DNA of 12,730 bases from Coriobacteriales bacterium (GTDB lineage: Bacteria > Actinomycetota > Coriobacteriia > Coriobacteriales > JAEZZM01), in assembly GCA_029983705.1 (NCBI GenBank), contig JASBYZ010000036.1:1-12730 (forward strand), given 5' to 3'. A model generated the notes under the pieces. The model saw nothing but the letters and a program-made list of their open reading frames with translations. It was not told where the DNA came from and did no database searches. This document shows positions 7,061-12,730 of this stretch, one piece after another. The stretch's first letter is position 1; each line of letters begins with the position of its first letter. The position numbers and the translations under genes were made by a program.

Positions 7061-9856
7061 GTGGCAAACGAATATAAGAAGACAATGAATCTTCCTAAAA
7101 CTGATTTTCCTATGCGTGCAGGGCTTGCAAAAAATGAGCCAGCTCGCTTAGAAAAGTGGTACAAAGAAGACGTATTTGGAAAATTAATCGAGCAAAACAA
7201 AGACAAGACCCCATTTGTATTGCATGACGGACCTCCTTATGCAAATGGACCTATTCATATTGGACATGCCTTAAACAAAATTAGTAAAGATATTATTAAT
7301 AGATACTACTCTGAGCAGGGATATTTAACTCCATACGTTCCAGGCTGGGACTGCCACGGTCAGCCTATTGAGCATAAAATTGAAGTTAAGCTTGGTACCG
7401 AGAAGTTCAGAAAGACCCCTCAAGCAGAAATCAGACGCCTGTGCAGAGAGTATGCGCTTGAAAACGTTGATATCCAGCGCGAGGGTTTTAAACGATTGGG
7501 CGTATTAGGTCTTTGGAATAATCCATATCTCACACTCAATCATGATTATGAAGCGGGAGACGTTGAGGTATTTAAGAAAATCTATCTTGACGGCGCTATC
7601 TTTAAGGGTAGAAAGCCAGTTCACTGGTGTATCCACTGCGAAACTGCACTTGCTGAGGCAGAAATTGAATACGCTGACGTATCAAGTCCATCGCTTTACG
7701 TTAAGTTTTTCTTAATTGATAAGCCAGAGGCCCTTAAAGATCTTGATAAAAAGCTCTCAGTCCTTATTTGGACTACCACTGCATGGACCTTGCCATCAAA
7801 CTCTGGTGTAGCTCTTAATGAGGATGCTGACTATGTGGTAGTAATCCACGAAAATGATGCGATGATCTTTGCTGAAGAGCTTGTTGAAACCGTTATTGCT
7901 CAGGCTGAAATTGAGGACTATGAGCTCTACAAAGTAGACGGCGAGACCCTCAAGTTTAAAGGTAAAGACCTGGTAGGGCTTCACTATCAACATCCAACCT
8001 TAGAGGGTGAAACGGGCAGAATTATTGTTGCTGACCACGTAACCCTTGATGGTGGAACTGGTGCAGTTCATACGGCTCCAGGACATGGTCAAGAAGACTA
8101 TGTAGCAGGTATTGCTAATGGTCTTGAAATCAGAATGCCCGTTAAAGATGACGGTAGCTTTGATAAGGGTGCCGGACAGTTTGAAGGCATCAATATTGAA
8201 GATGCAGTAGGGCCAGTACTTAAGTTCTTGAAAGAAAAAGATGAACTCTTAGTTAAAAAGAATATTAAGCACTCCTACCCACACTGCTGGAGATGCAAAA
8301 ACCCTGTTTACTTTAGAGCAACTGAGCAGTGGTTTGTTTCTATGGATAAGGCAGGTCTTCGCGAGAGCGCACTTGAGGCTATGAAAGATGTTAAGTGGTA
8401 TCCAGAGTGGTCAATAAACCGCATTGGTTCTATGGTTAGAGATAGGCCAGACTGGACCATTTCTCGCCAAAGATCTTGGGGTATTCCAATCCCAGTTCAT
8501 CACTGTAAAGAGTGCGGAGAAACTATCGCTACAGAAGAAAGTTTTGACGCGGTAATTGATCTCTTTAGACGCGAGGGCTCTGATGCATGGTTTACCACAG
8601 AGCCAAAAGACTACCTTCCAAAAGACCTCACCTGTCCTAAGTGCGGAGCTCACGCTGAAAGCTTTGAGCCAGAGAAAAACATCTTGGATGTGTGGTGGGA
8701 GAGTGGTGTGTCTCACACCTCAGTTCTAGATAACTATGATTTACTTTCAAGACCTGCAGATATGTATTTGGAGGGATCTGACCAGCCCCGTGGTTGGTTC
8801 CAATCTTCACTTCTTACCTCAGTAGGCGCTTATGGTAAGGCACCGTATAAGTCTGTAGTCTCACAAGGATTTACCGTAGATGAGCAGGGCAAAAAGATGT
8901 CTAAATCCATTGGTAATGTGATTGATCCAAATGAAATTGCAGATACCTTGGGTGCAGACGTACTTCGTCTCTGGGTTGCATCAACTGACTCATCACAAGA
9001 TATGTCGGTATCAAAGTCAATTTTAGAGAGAACCTCTGATGCATACAGAAGAATCAGAAACACCTTTAGATTCCTTCTCTCAAATCTATATGACTTTGAC
9101 CCACAAACAGATGCAGTCTCCTTTGATGAGATGAGACTCATGGACAAATGGGCGCTTGCTCGTTTAAACAAGCTTGTAGCTGAGTGCAAGGTCGCTTATG
9201 AAAACTATAGATTCCACCACGTATACCGTGCTGTTTATGCCTATGTGGTAAGTGAGCTTTCAAGCATTTACATGGATGCGCTCAAAGATAGACTCTATTC
9301 AGATGCTCCAGACTCACTTGCAAGAAGAAGCGCACAAACTGTACTTGCAGAAATTCTTTCCTGCATGATGAGCATTCTTCAACCTATTTTGGCCTTTACG
9401 GTAGATGAAGTATTTGAATACACTCCTGAAGGTCTTAAGCAGGGCAAGGACTTTGCAGCCTTAATTTCTTGGTATGAGCCAAAGCTTGATGATGAGAAGG
9501 CTGCTACACTCCAAGCCCAGTACGATAAGGCTATGGAGCTTAGAGATGTGGTTACCAAAGCACTTGAAGATGCACGCTTACATGAGCTTATCGGTAAAAG
9601 CCAAGAGGCTGATATCGTCATCAGTGCACCTCAAAGCTATATTGATGAGTTTGAATCAGAAGAGCTTATCGACAACCTAAATGAGTTCTTTATTGTTCAT
9701 AACACAAGCTTTAAGCCTGCAGATGAAATCTCTGTTGAAGTTCTTAAAGCTTCGGGCGAGAAGTGCCCACGTTGCTGGAATATTAGGGAGCTAGGCTTAG
9801 ACCCAGACTATCCAGAACTTTGCGAGAGATGCGCTCATACGTTAAGGAGAATGTAG
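7061..9856 (+). CDS. ileS: Isoleucyl-tRNA synthetase, class I
   Basis: The enzyme charges tRNA-Ile with isoleucine in the cytoplasm and edits valine. The Rossmann catalytic domain shows HIGH at residues 66-69 and KMSKS at 612-616. The editing (CP1) domain lies between, with TTTAWTLPSN and GGTGAVHTAPGHGQEDY, followed by the DVWWESGVSH and DQPRGWFQSSL segments. The C-terminus has a zinc-binding CPRC (Cys902, Cys905) and CERC (Cys921, Cys924) pair, as in bacterial type I enzymes. Length (931 residues) is normal. The start is GTG with GAGGT 5 bases upstream. The conserved segment after CP1 entry reads WDCHGQPIE, with Gln101 where E. coli has Leu. lspA follows after two bases, with its ribosome site inside the ileS 3' end. 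Confidence 0.98.
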   Translation: MANEYKKTMNLPKTDFPMRAGLAKNEPARLEKWYKEDVFGKLIEQNKDKTPFVLHDGPPYANGPIHIGHALNKISKDIINRYYSEQGYLTPYVPGWDCHGQPIEHKIEVKLGTEKFRKTPQAEIRRLCREYALENVDIQREGFKRLGVLGLWNNPYLTLNHDYEAGDVEVFKKIYLDGAIFKGRKPVHWCIHCETALAEAEIEYADVSSPSLYVKFFLIDKPEALKDLDKKLSVLIWTTTAWTLPSNSGVALNEDADYVVVIHENDAMIFAEELVETVIAQAEIEDYELYKVDGETLKFKGKDLVGLHYQHPTLEGETGRIIVADHVTLDGGTGAVHTAPGHGQEDYVAGIANGLEIRMPVKDDGSFDKGAGQFEGINIEDAVGPVLKFLKEKDELLVKKNIKHSYPHCWRCKNPVYFRATEQWFVSMDKAGLRESALEAMKDVKWYPEWSINRIGSMVRDRPDWTISRQRSWGIPIPVHHCKECGETIATEESFDAVIDLFRREGSDAWFTTEPKDYLPKDLTCPKCGAHAESFEPEKNILDVWWESGVSHTSVLDNYDLLSRPADMYLEGSDQPRGWFQSSLLTSVGAYGKAPYKSVVSQGFTVDEQGKKMSKSIGNVIDPNEIADTLGADVLRLWVASTDSSQDMSVSKSILERTSDAYRRIRNTFRFLLSNLYDFDPQTDAVSFDEMRLMDKWALARLNKLVAECKVAYENYRFHHVYRAVYAYVVSELSSIYMDALKDRLYSDAPDSLARRSAQTVLAEILSCMMSILQPILAFTVDEVFEYTPEGLKQGKDFAALISWYEPKLDDEKAATLQAQYDKAMELRDVVTKALEDARLHELIGKSQEADIVISAPQSYIDEFESEELIDNLNEFFIVHNTSFKPADEISVEVLKASGEKCPRCWNIRELGLDPDYPELCERCAHTLRRM
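9844..9850 (+). promoter_or_regulatory. Shine-Dalgarno site deciding the GTG start of lspA
   Basis: AAGGAGA at 9844-9850 lies inside the end of ileS, 8 bases before the GTG at 9859. It supports that GTG over the in-frame ATG at 9820, which would add 13 residues and has no comparable site. Confidence 0.8.
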
Positions 9857-9858
9857 GC

Positions 9859-10371
9859 GTGAGTCTTGAGAAACACACAGAAGCATCTAGAGTTATCAAG
9901 GCCTTTGTAATATTTTTTGCCTTGATAGCTCTGGTCTTAATTGCAGATCAGCTCACTAAAGAGATGGCGCGCCAAAGCCTTGCGCTGACGGGTCATCTTG
10001 AGGTGTTTATTCCGGGCATTCTAAATTTAATTTATGTTGAAAATACCGGTGCTGCCTTTGGTATTTTAGAGGGAGCTCGCTGGTACTTTGTGATTATGGC
10101 AGCAGTAGTAACCATGGCATCGGTACTCTATTTGGCCTTTGATAAGTTTTCAAACTTTGTTGAGGTCTTTGCCTTAAGCTTGATAGTTTCAGGTGCAATA
10201 GGAAACGTTATAGACAGAATTTTTCATGGCTATGTTACAGACTTTTTCTCCTTTGCATTTATTAATTTTCCGGTCTTTAATGTTGCTGATATTGCCATTA
10301 CGATTGGTGCAGTCTTATTTGTAGCGGCTGTTTTGTTGAGTCCATCCCATAAAAAAGCTGAGCTGGGCTGA
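9859..10371 (+). CDS. lspA: Lipoprotein signal peptidase (signal peptidase II)
   Basis: LspA is the membrane aspartyl protease that cleaves signal peptides from lipidated prolipoproteins. Four hydrophobic segments are visible, starting with VIKAFVIFFALIALVLIADQ near the N-terminus. The conserved boxes are DQLTK, NTGAAFGIL, GNVIDRIFHGYVTDFF with the catalytic Asp119, and FNVADIAITIG with the catalytic Asp144. The GTG start gives 170 residues, a normal length. It follows ileS by two bases and the gene order ileS-lspA-rluD is common in Gram-positive bacteria. The stop is TGA, the only TGA stop among the genes in the window, and the frame downstream of it continues directly into the rluD coding sequence. 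Confidence 0.96.
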   Translation: MSLEKHTEASRVIKAFVIFFALIALVLIADQLTKEMARQSLALTGHLEVFIPGILNLIYVENTGAAFGILEGARWYFVIMAAVVTMASVLYLAFDKFSNFVEVFALSLIVSGAIGNVIDRIFHGYVTDFFSFAFINFPVFNVADIAITIGAVLFVAAVLLSPSHKKAELG

Positions 10372-11406
10372 TACACTAAGGCTGATAATCGATACCTTGC
10401 GCCAATAGATGACCAAGACGACGGCTCGAGACTGGATAGTTTTCTTGCGAGCGTAGTCCACATTACTTCTCGCTCAAAAGCAGTTAAGCTTATTGAGGCG
10501 GGAAAGGTGTCGGTTAATGGAGAGATGTGCTGCGTTAAAAAGCATATTTTAGAAGAAGGAGACCGGGTGGAAGTTGAACTTCCTGCTCCTAAATCAGCCG
10601 TAATAGTTCCTGACCATATTCCGCTTGACATTAGATATGAGGATGATTATATGATTATCCTCTCTAAACAGGCTGGCCTTGTTGTCCATCCGTCCCAAGG
10701 CCATGAGCGAGGTACCCTTGCTAACGCGCTTGTTGCGCACTGCGGTATTCACAACCTTGGTATGCTTCAGGGCGAGGACAGGCCAGGCATTGTACACCGA
10801 CTTGATAAGGATACAAGCGGGCTTATGCTTGCTGCTAAAGATGATGAGAACCAAGCAGCACTTCAGTCTGCAATCAAGCTAAGAACTGTTGATAGGCGCT
10901 ATTTAACGCTTGTTCAAGGATACATTTCTCCTGATTCGGGCATTATTGACGGACCAATTGCGCGCTCAACACGTGACAGAACAAAGATGGCAGTCTCAAA
11001 ACTTGCGACTGCGCGTGATGCACTTACCACCTTTAAGGTGCTTGAACGCTTTGATGCATCTTCTACCGATGATGGCTTTACCCTCTTGGAATGCAAGCTT
11101 TATACAGGTAGAACCCATCAAATTAGGGTGCACATGCAATACATTCATCACCCCTGTGTGGGAGATCCGCTCTATGGGCCTAAGAGAAATCAGGGAGACC
11201 TTGGCCTTGATAGACAATTCCTCCATTCTTATCGCATACGCTTAAAGCACCCCATCACTCACGAAGAAATCGCCTTGCTCGATCCGCTCCCATGGGATTT
11301 ACAGCAAGTTTTAGAAGATTTGAATGAGAGGTCTTTAGGGCAGACCGATTGGGGTAAGAAGTTGTTCCAAGAGCTTCAGGTTGAGAGAGCCTGGAGTCAA
11401 ATTTAG
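10372..11406 (+). CDS. rluD: RluD-type 23S rRNA pseudouridine synthase; start codon unresolved
   Basis: The product isomerises uridines in 23S rRNA. An N-terminal S4 RNA-binding domain (GSRLDSFLAS from 10423, SRSKAVKLIEAGKVSVNG) precedes the catalytic RluA-family domain, with HRLDKDTSG (catalytic Asp codon 10804-10806) and RTHQIRVHMQY followed by GDPLYGPKR. The coding frame is clear back to about NRYLAPIDDQDDG at 10387, but no ATG, GTG or TTG is in frame between the lspA TGA (10369-10371) and 10507. The GTG at 10507 would remove most of the S4 domain and is unlikely. The frame is the same as that of lspA. The start given here is simply the first codon after that stop. Possible explanations are stop readthrough or fusion with LspA, a non-standard start, or an indel in this stretch. 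Confidence 0.88.
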   Translation, partial: YTKADNRYLAPIDDQDDGSRLDSFLASVVHITSRSKAVKLIEAGKVSVNGEMCCVKKHILEEGDRVEVELPAPKSAVIVPDHIPLDIRYEDDYMIILSKQAGLVVHPSQGHERGTLANALVAHCGIHNLGMLQGEDRPGIVHRLDKDTSGLMLAAKDDENQAALQSAIKLRTVDRRYLTLVQGYISPDSGIIDGPIARSTRDRTKMAVSKLATARDALTTFKVLERFDASSTDDGFTLLECKLYTGRTHQIRVHMQYIHHPCVGDPLYGPKRNQGDLGLDRQFLHSYRIRLKHPITHEEIALLDPLPWDLQQVLEDLNERSLGQTDWGKKLFQELQVERAWSQI

Positions 11407-11425
11407 CAATAAACACATACATACC

Positions 11426-11432
11426 AGGAGGT
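11426..11432 (+). promoter_or_regulatory. Shine-Dalgarno site deciding the TTG start of the peptidase C26 gene
   Basis: AGGAGGT at 11426-11432 lies 8 bases before the TTG at 11441. It marks that TTG as the start rather than the in-frame ATG at 11381, which lies inside rluD and would add 20 residues absent from the family. Confidence 0.85.
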
Positions 11433-11440
11433 CTTTTCTC

Positions 11441-12163
11441 TTGTCACATACAAGTCCTTTAATTGGTGTAACTATGTGGGCACTTGCCCCTAAAGATTTG
11501 CAGTATGTAAGAAACGTTTACTTAGATGCAATAGTAATGGCCGGCGGTCAGCCAGTATTGCTTCCTATGACAAACAGGCCAGAATTTATCCGCCAAAATT
11601 TAGATATGTGTGATGGCATTTTATTTAGTGGGGGAGCAGACCTTGACGCTGCTACCTATGGTGAAGAGCACAAAAGCCAGTTTGCCCCAGTCAAGCTTAG
11701 AGATGAGTTTGAGCTTGAGCTTATGAGGCTTTGTTTAGAAGAGGATAAGCCCTTTTTTGCAATTTGTAGAGGCATGCAGGTGCTTAATGTTCTTAAAGGC
11801 GGAAGTCTTTATCAGGATATTCCAACAGAGCTACCTGGTAAGCTTGAGCATGTAAAACTTACAGATGATCAAGAGTTTGTAGACGTACGTCATACAGTTT
11901 TTGTAGAAGATAACACGCTTCTAAAAGACATCTTGAATACTGATACCTTAAGCGTGAACACCATTCATCATCAGGCAATTAAAAAAGTAGGCGATGAGCT
12001 TATCGTAAACTCAGTGTGTGAAGACGGAATTATTGAAGGCATTGAGCTTACAAACAAGAAGTTTGCCCTTGGAGTGCAGTGGCATCCTGAGCGTATGGCA
12101 GCTACAGATGAAAAGTCTTTTGCCCTCTTTAAAGCCTTTATTGAGAGCGCAAAAGAAAAGTAA
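11441..12163 (+). CDS. Class I glutamine amidotransferase-like hydrolase, peptidase C26 (PuuD-like)
   Basis: This is a stand-alone glutamine amidotransferase-fold hydrolase of the peptidase C26 family, whose best-known member PuuD hydrolyses gamma-glutamyl-GABA in putrescine breakdown. It begins SPLIGVTMW and has MCDGILFSGGADLDAATYG, AICRGMQVLNVLKGGSLYQD with nucleophile Cys109, NTIHHQAIK, and GVQWHPERM with His215 and Glu217. Its 240 residues fit the family. The TTG start is set by a strong ribosome site. It follows rluD by 34 bases without a visible terminator, so it is probably the last gene of the ileS run. No other putrescine genes are present, so the substrate is unknown; the puuD symbol is withheld for that reason. 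Confidence 0.88.
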   Translation: MSHTSPLIGVTMWALAPKDLQYVRNVYLDAIVMAGGQPVLLPMTNRPEFIRQNLDMCDGILFSGGADLDAATYGEEHKSQFAPVKLRDEFELELMRLCLEEDKPFFAICRGMQVLNVLKGGSLYQDIPTELPGKLEHVKLTDDQEFVDVRHTVFVEDNTLLKDILNTDTLSVNTIHHQAIKKVGDELIVNSVCEDGIIEGIELTNKKFALGVQWHPERMAATDEKSFALFKAFIESAKEK

Positions 12164-12192
12164 GAGCTTCTTTTATGCTTGAAGCTCTTTTT
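12163..12192 (+). terminator. Rho-independent terminator, probably bidirectional
   Basis: AGAGCTTC (12163-12170) and GAAGCTCT (12181-12188) form a perfect 8-bp stem with a 10-base loop. On the + strand it is followed by T12188-T12192, so it ends the peptidase C26 transcript right at its stop codon. On the - strand the same stem ends the Fur-family gene, followed by a looser T-rich stretch. Its right arm and half the loop lie inside the 3' end of that gene. Confidence 0.8.
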
Positions 12193-12595
12193 GACATTCA
12201 GGACACAGTCCAACAAATTCAAGTGAGTGACCGGTGATTTTAAAGCCGGTCTCTTTTTGTATGCGCTCTTCAAGGTCAGAGAGCGGACAATTTTCAAGAT
12301 GAATACGCTTGTTACAATTAGAGCATTTTAAGTAGTGGCTGTGGTTGTCAGTAGCAAACTGATAGTAGATAGATCCGTCGCTTGAGTTGTCTTGCATAAG
12401 CAGTCCAAGCTCACTAAATTGACCTAAGGTTCTATAGATTGTTGCGAGTGAAGTGTGTGTTTCTTTTGATACCTCATTATAAATCTCTTCTGCATTCATA
12501 GGACTTGTGCTGTCGTGCAAAATATCTAAAATACCTAATCTAGCAGGAGTGATTTTAAGATCGTGCTCTCTTAAAAGCTGTTTAAAGCTTTCCAT
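12173..12595 (-). CDS. Fur-family metal-dependent transcriptional regulator
   Basis: The 140-residue protein has the family's winged-helix N-terminus (LKITPARLGILDIL, then the recognition helix LATIYRTLGQF, residues 50-60). Its C-terminal metal-binding and dimerisation domain contains HSHYLKCSNC (His85, His87, Cys91, Cys94), ENCPL (Cys103), GHSLEFVGLCPEC (His123, Cys131, Cys134). The two CxxC pairs are the structural zinc site of the family. The extra Cys in ENCPL resembles the same place in Bacillus Zur, which hints at zinc sensing, but Fur or PerR function cannot be excluded. The ATG at 12593-12595 is preceded by AAGG 7 bases upstream on the - strand. It is divergent from the gene at 12690 and convergent with the peptidase C26 gene. 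Confidence 0.92.
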   Translation of the reverse strand: MESFKQLLREHDLKITPARLGILDILHDSTSPMNAEEIYNEVSKETHTSLATIYRTLGQFSELGLLMQDNSSDGSIYYQFATDNHSHYLKCSNCNKRIHLENCPLSDLEERIQKETGFKITGHSLEFVGLCPECQKELQA

Positions 12596-12632
12596 AAACC
12601 TACCTTTTTTTGAAATCTCTCAAATTTTTTAG

Positions 12633-12655
12633 TTGCGAACGATTCTTATTTGCAA
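12633..12655. promoter_or_regulatory. Imperfect palindrome, candidate Fur-family operator
   Basis: The 23-bp element has outer arms TTGCGAA (12633-12639) and TTTGCAA (12649-12655), which pair at six of seven positions as an inverted repeat. The core reads GATTCTTATTT, which looks like part of a Fur box. It sits in the 94-base gap between a Fur-family gene and a divergent gene, so binding by that regulator, controlling both, is a reasonable inference. Confidence 0.5.
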
Positions 12656-12661
12656 TACATT
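12633..12661 (+). promoter_or_regulatory. Candidate promoter for the gene at 12690
   Basis: TTGCGA (12633-12638) and TACATT (12656-12661) are separated by exactly 17 bases, each matching 4 of 6 consensus positions. On the opposite strand TTGCAA (12655-12650) with TAAAAA at 18-base spacing could serve the Fur-family gene. Both candidate -35 elements are arms of the palindrome. Confidence 0.35.
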
Positions 12662-12689
12662 ACATACTACGTTTTAAGAAAGGACAACC

Positions 12690-12730
12690 ATGAAATATAG
12701 TAGCAAATTTTTAGTTTCAGTGGTACTAAC
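12690..12730 (+). CDS. N-terminus of a probable exported protein, cut by the window end
   Basis: Only the first 14 residues are visible: MKYSSKFLVSVVLT. A positively charged start followed by a hydrophobic run is typical of a signal peptide. The ATG is supported by AAAGGA at 12679-12684, 5 bases upstream. Divergent position from a Fur-family regulator suggests a metal-related protein such as a substrate-binding lipoprotein, but too little is visible to assign a function. Confidence 0.65.
   Translation, partial: MKYSSKFLVSVVL

Noticed and set aside
10369..10371. General reassignment of TGA, or selenocysteine, at the lspA stop
   Set aside because: Tryptophan uses TGG throughout and no other in-frame TGA occurs inside the genes, so the code is standard. 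No SECIS-like hairpin is evident after the TGA, and neither protein family uses selenocysteine.
10409..10456. ATG at 10409 as the start of rluD
   Set aside because: It is in a different frame from the S4 domain and reaches TAG after about 15 codons, with no ribosome site before it. It could serve only if a base were missing between 10409 and 10429, while the frame upstream already encodes a natural-looking RluD N-terminus.

Overview
The window looks like chromosomal DNA of an anaerobic, AT-leaning Gram-positive bacterium. Three things suggest this: an anaerobic (cobalt-early) cobalamin pathway, tightly packed genes with strong AGGAGG-type Shine-Dalgarno sites and frequent GTG/TTG starts, and the order ileS-lspA-rluD, which is known from Firmicutes and Actinobacteria. 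A member of the Coriobacteriia is one plausible host, but that is inference; the phylum cannot be fixed from this window alone.

Bases 1-6977 hold the distal part of a cobalamin operon, all on the + strand with overlaps or gaps of a few bases: a cbiG-cbiH fusion (its 5' end is probably just outside the window), cbiJ, cbiP, cbiA, cbiB and an ATP:corrinoid adenosyltransferase (cobA/cobO). Together they cover ring contraction and C17 methylation, precorrin-6A reduction, amidation of the a,c and then b,d,e,g side chains, aminopropanol attachment and cobalt adenosylation. cbiP is split by a one-base frameshift near 2911. As written, this strain would lack cobyric acid synthase unless the shift is a sequence error.

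Bases 6978-12163 hold a housekeeping run on the same strand: ileS, lspA, rluD and a class I glutamine amidotransferase-like peptidase C26 gene. The lspA and rluD frames are identical and separated by one TGA. No ATG, GTG or TTG lies in frame between that stop and the S4 domain of rluD, so the rluD start is unexplained.

A perfect 8-bp hairpin at 12163-12188 ends this run and overlaps the last codons of a convergent Fur-family regulator gene (12173-12595, - strand). That regulator is divergent from a gene whose first 14 residues look like the start of a signal peptide (from 12690, cut by the window end). The 94-base gap between them carries an imperfect palindrome placed over candidate -35 elements for both directions, a natural place for the regulator to bind.

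No tRNA, rRNA, CRISPR array, insertion sequence or riboswitch was seen. No new type of system was recognised. The points most worth checking are the broken cbiP, the startless rluD, the putative Fur-family operator, and a marked excess of the hexamer AAGCTT.
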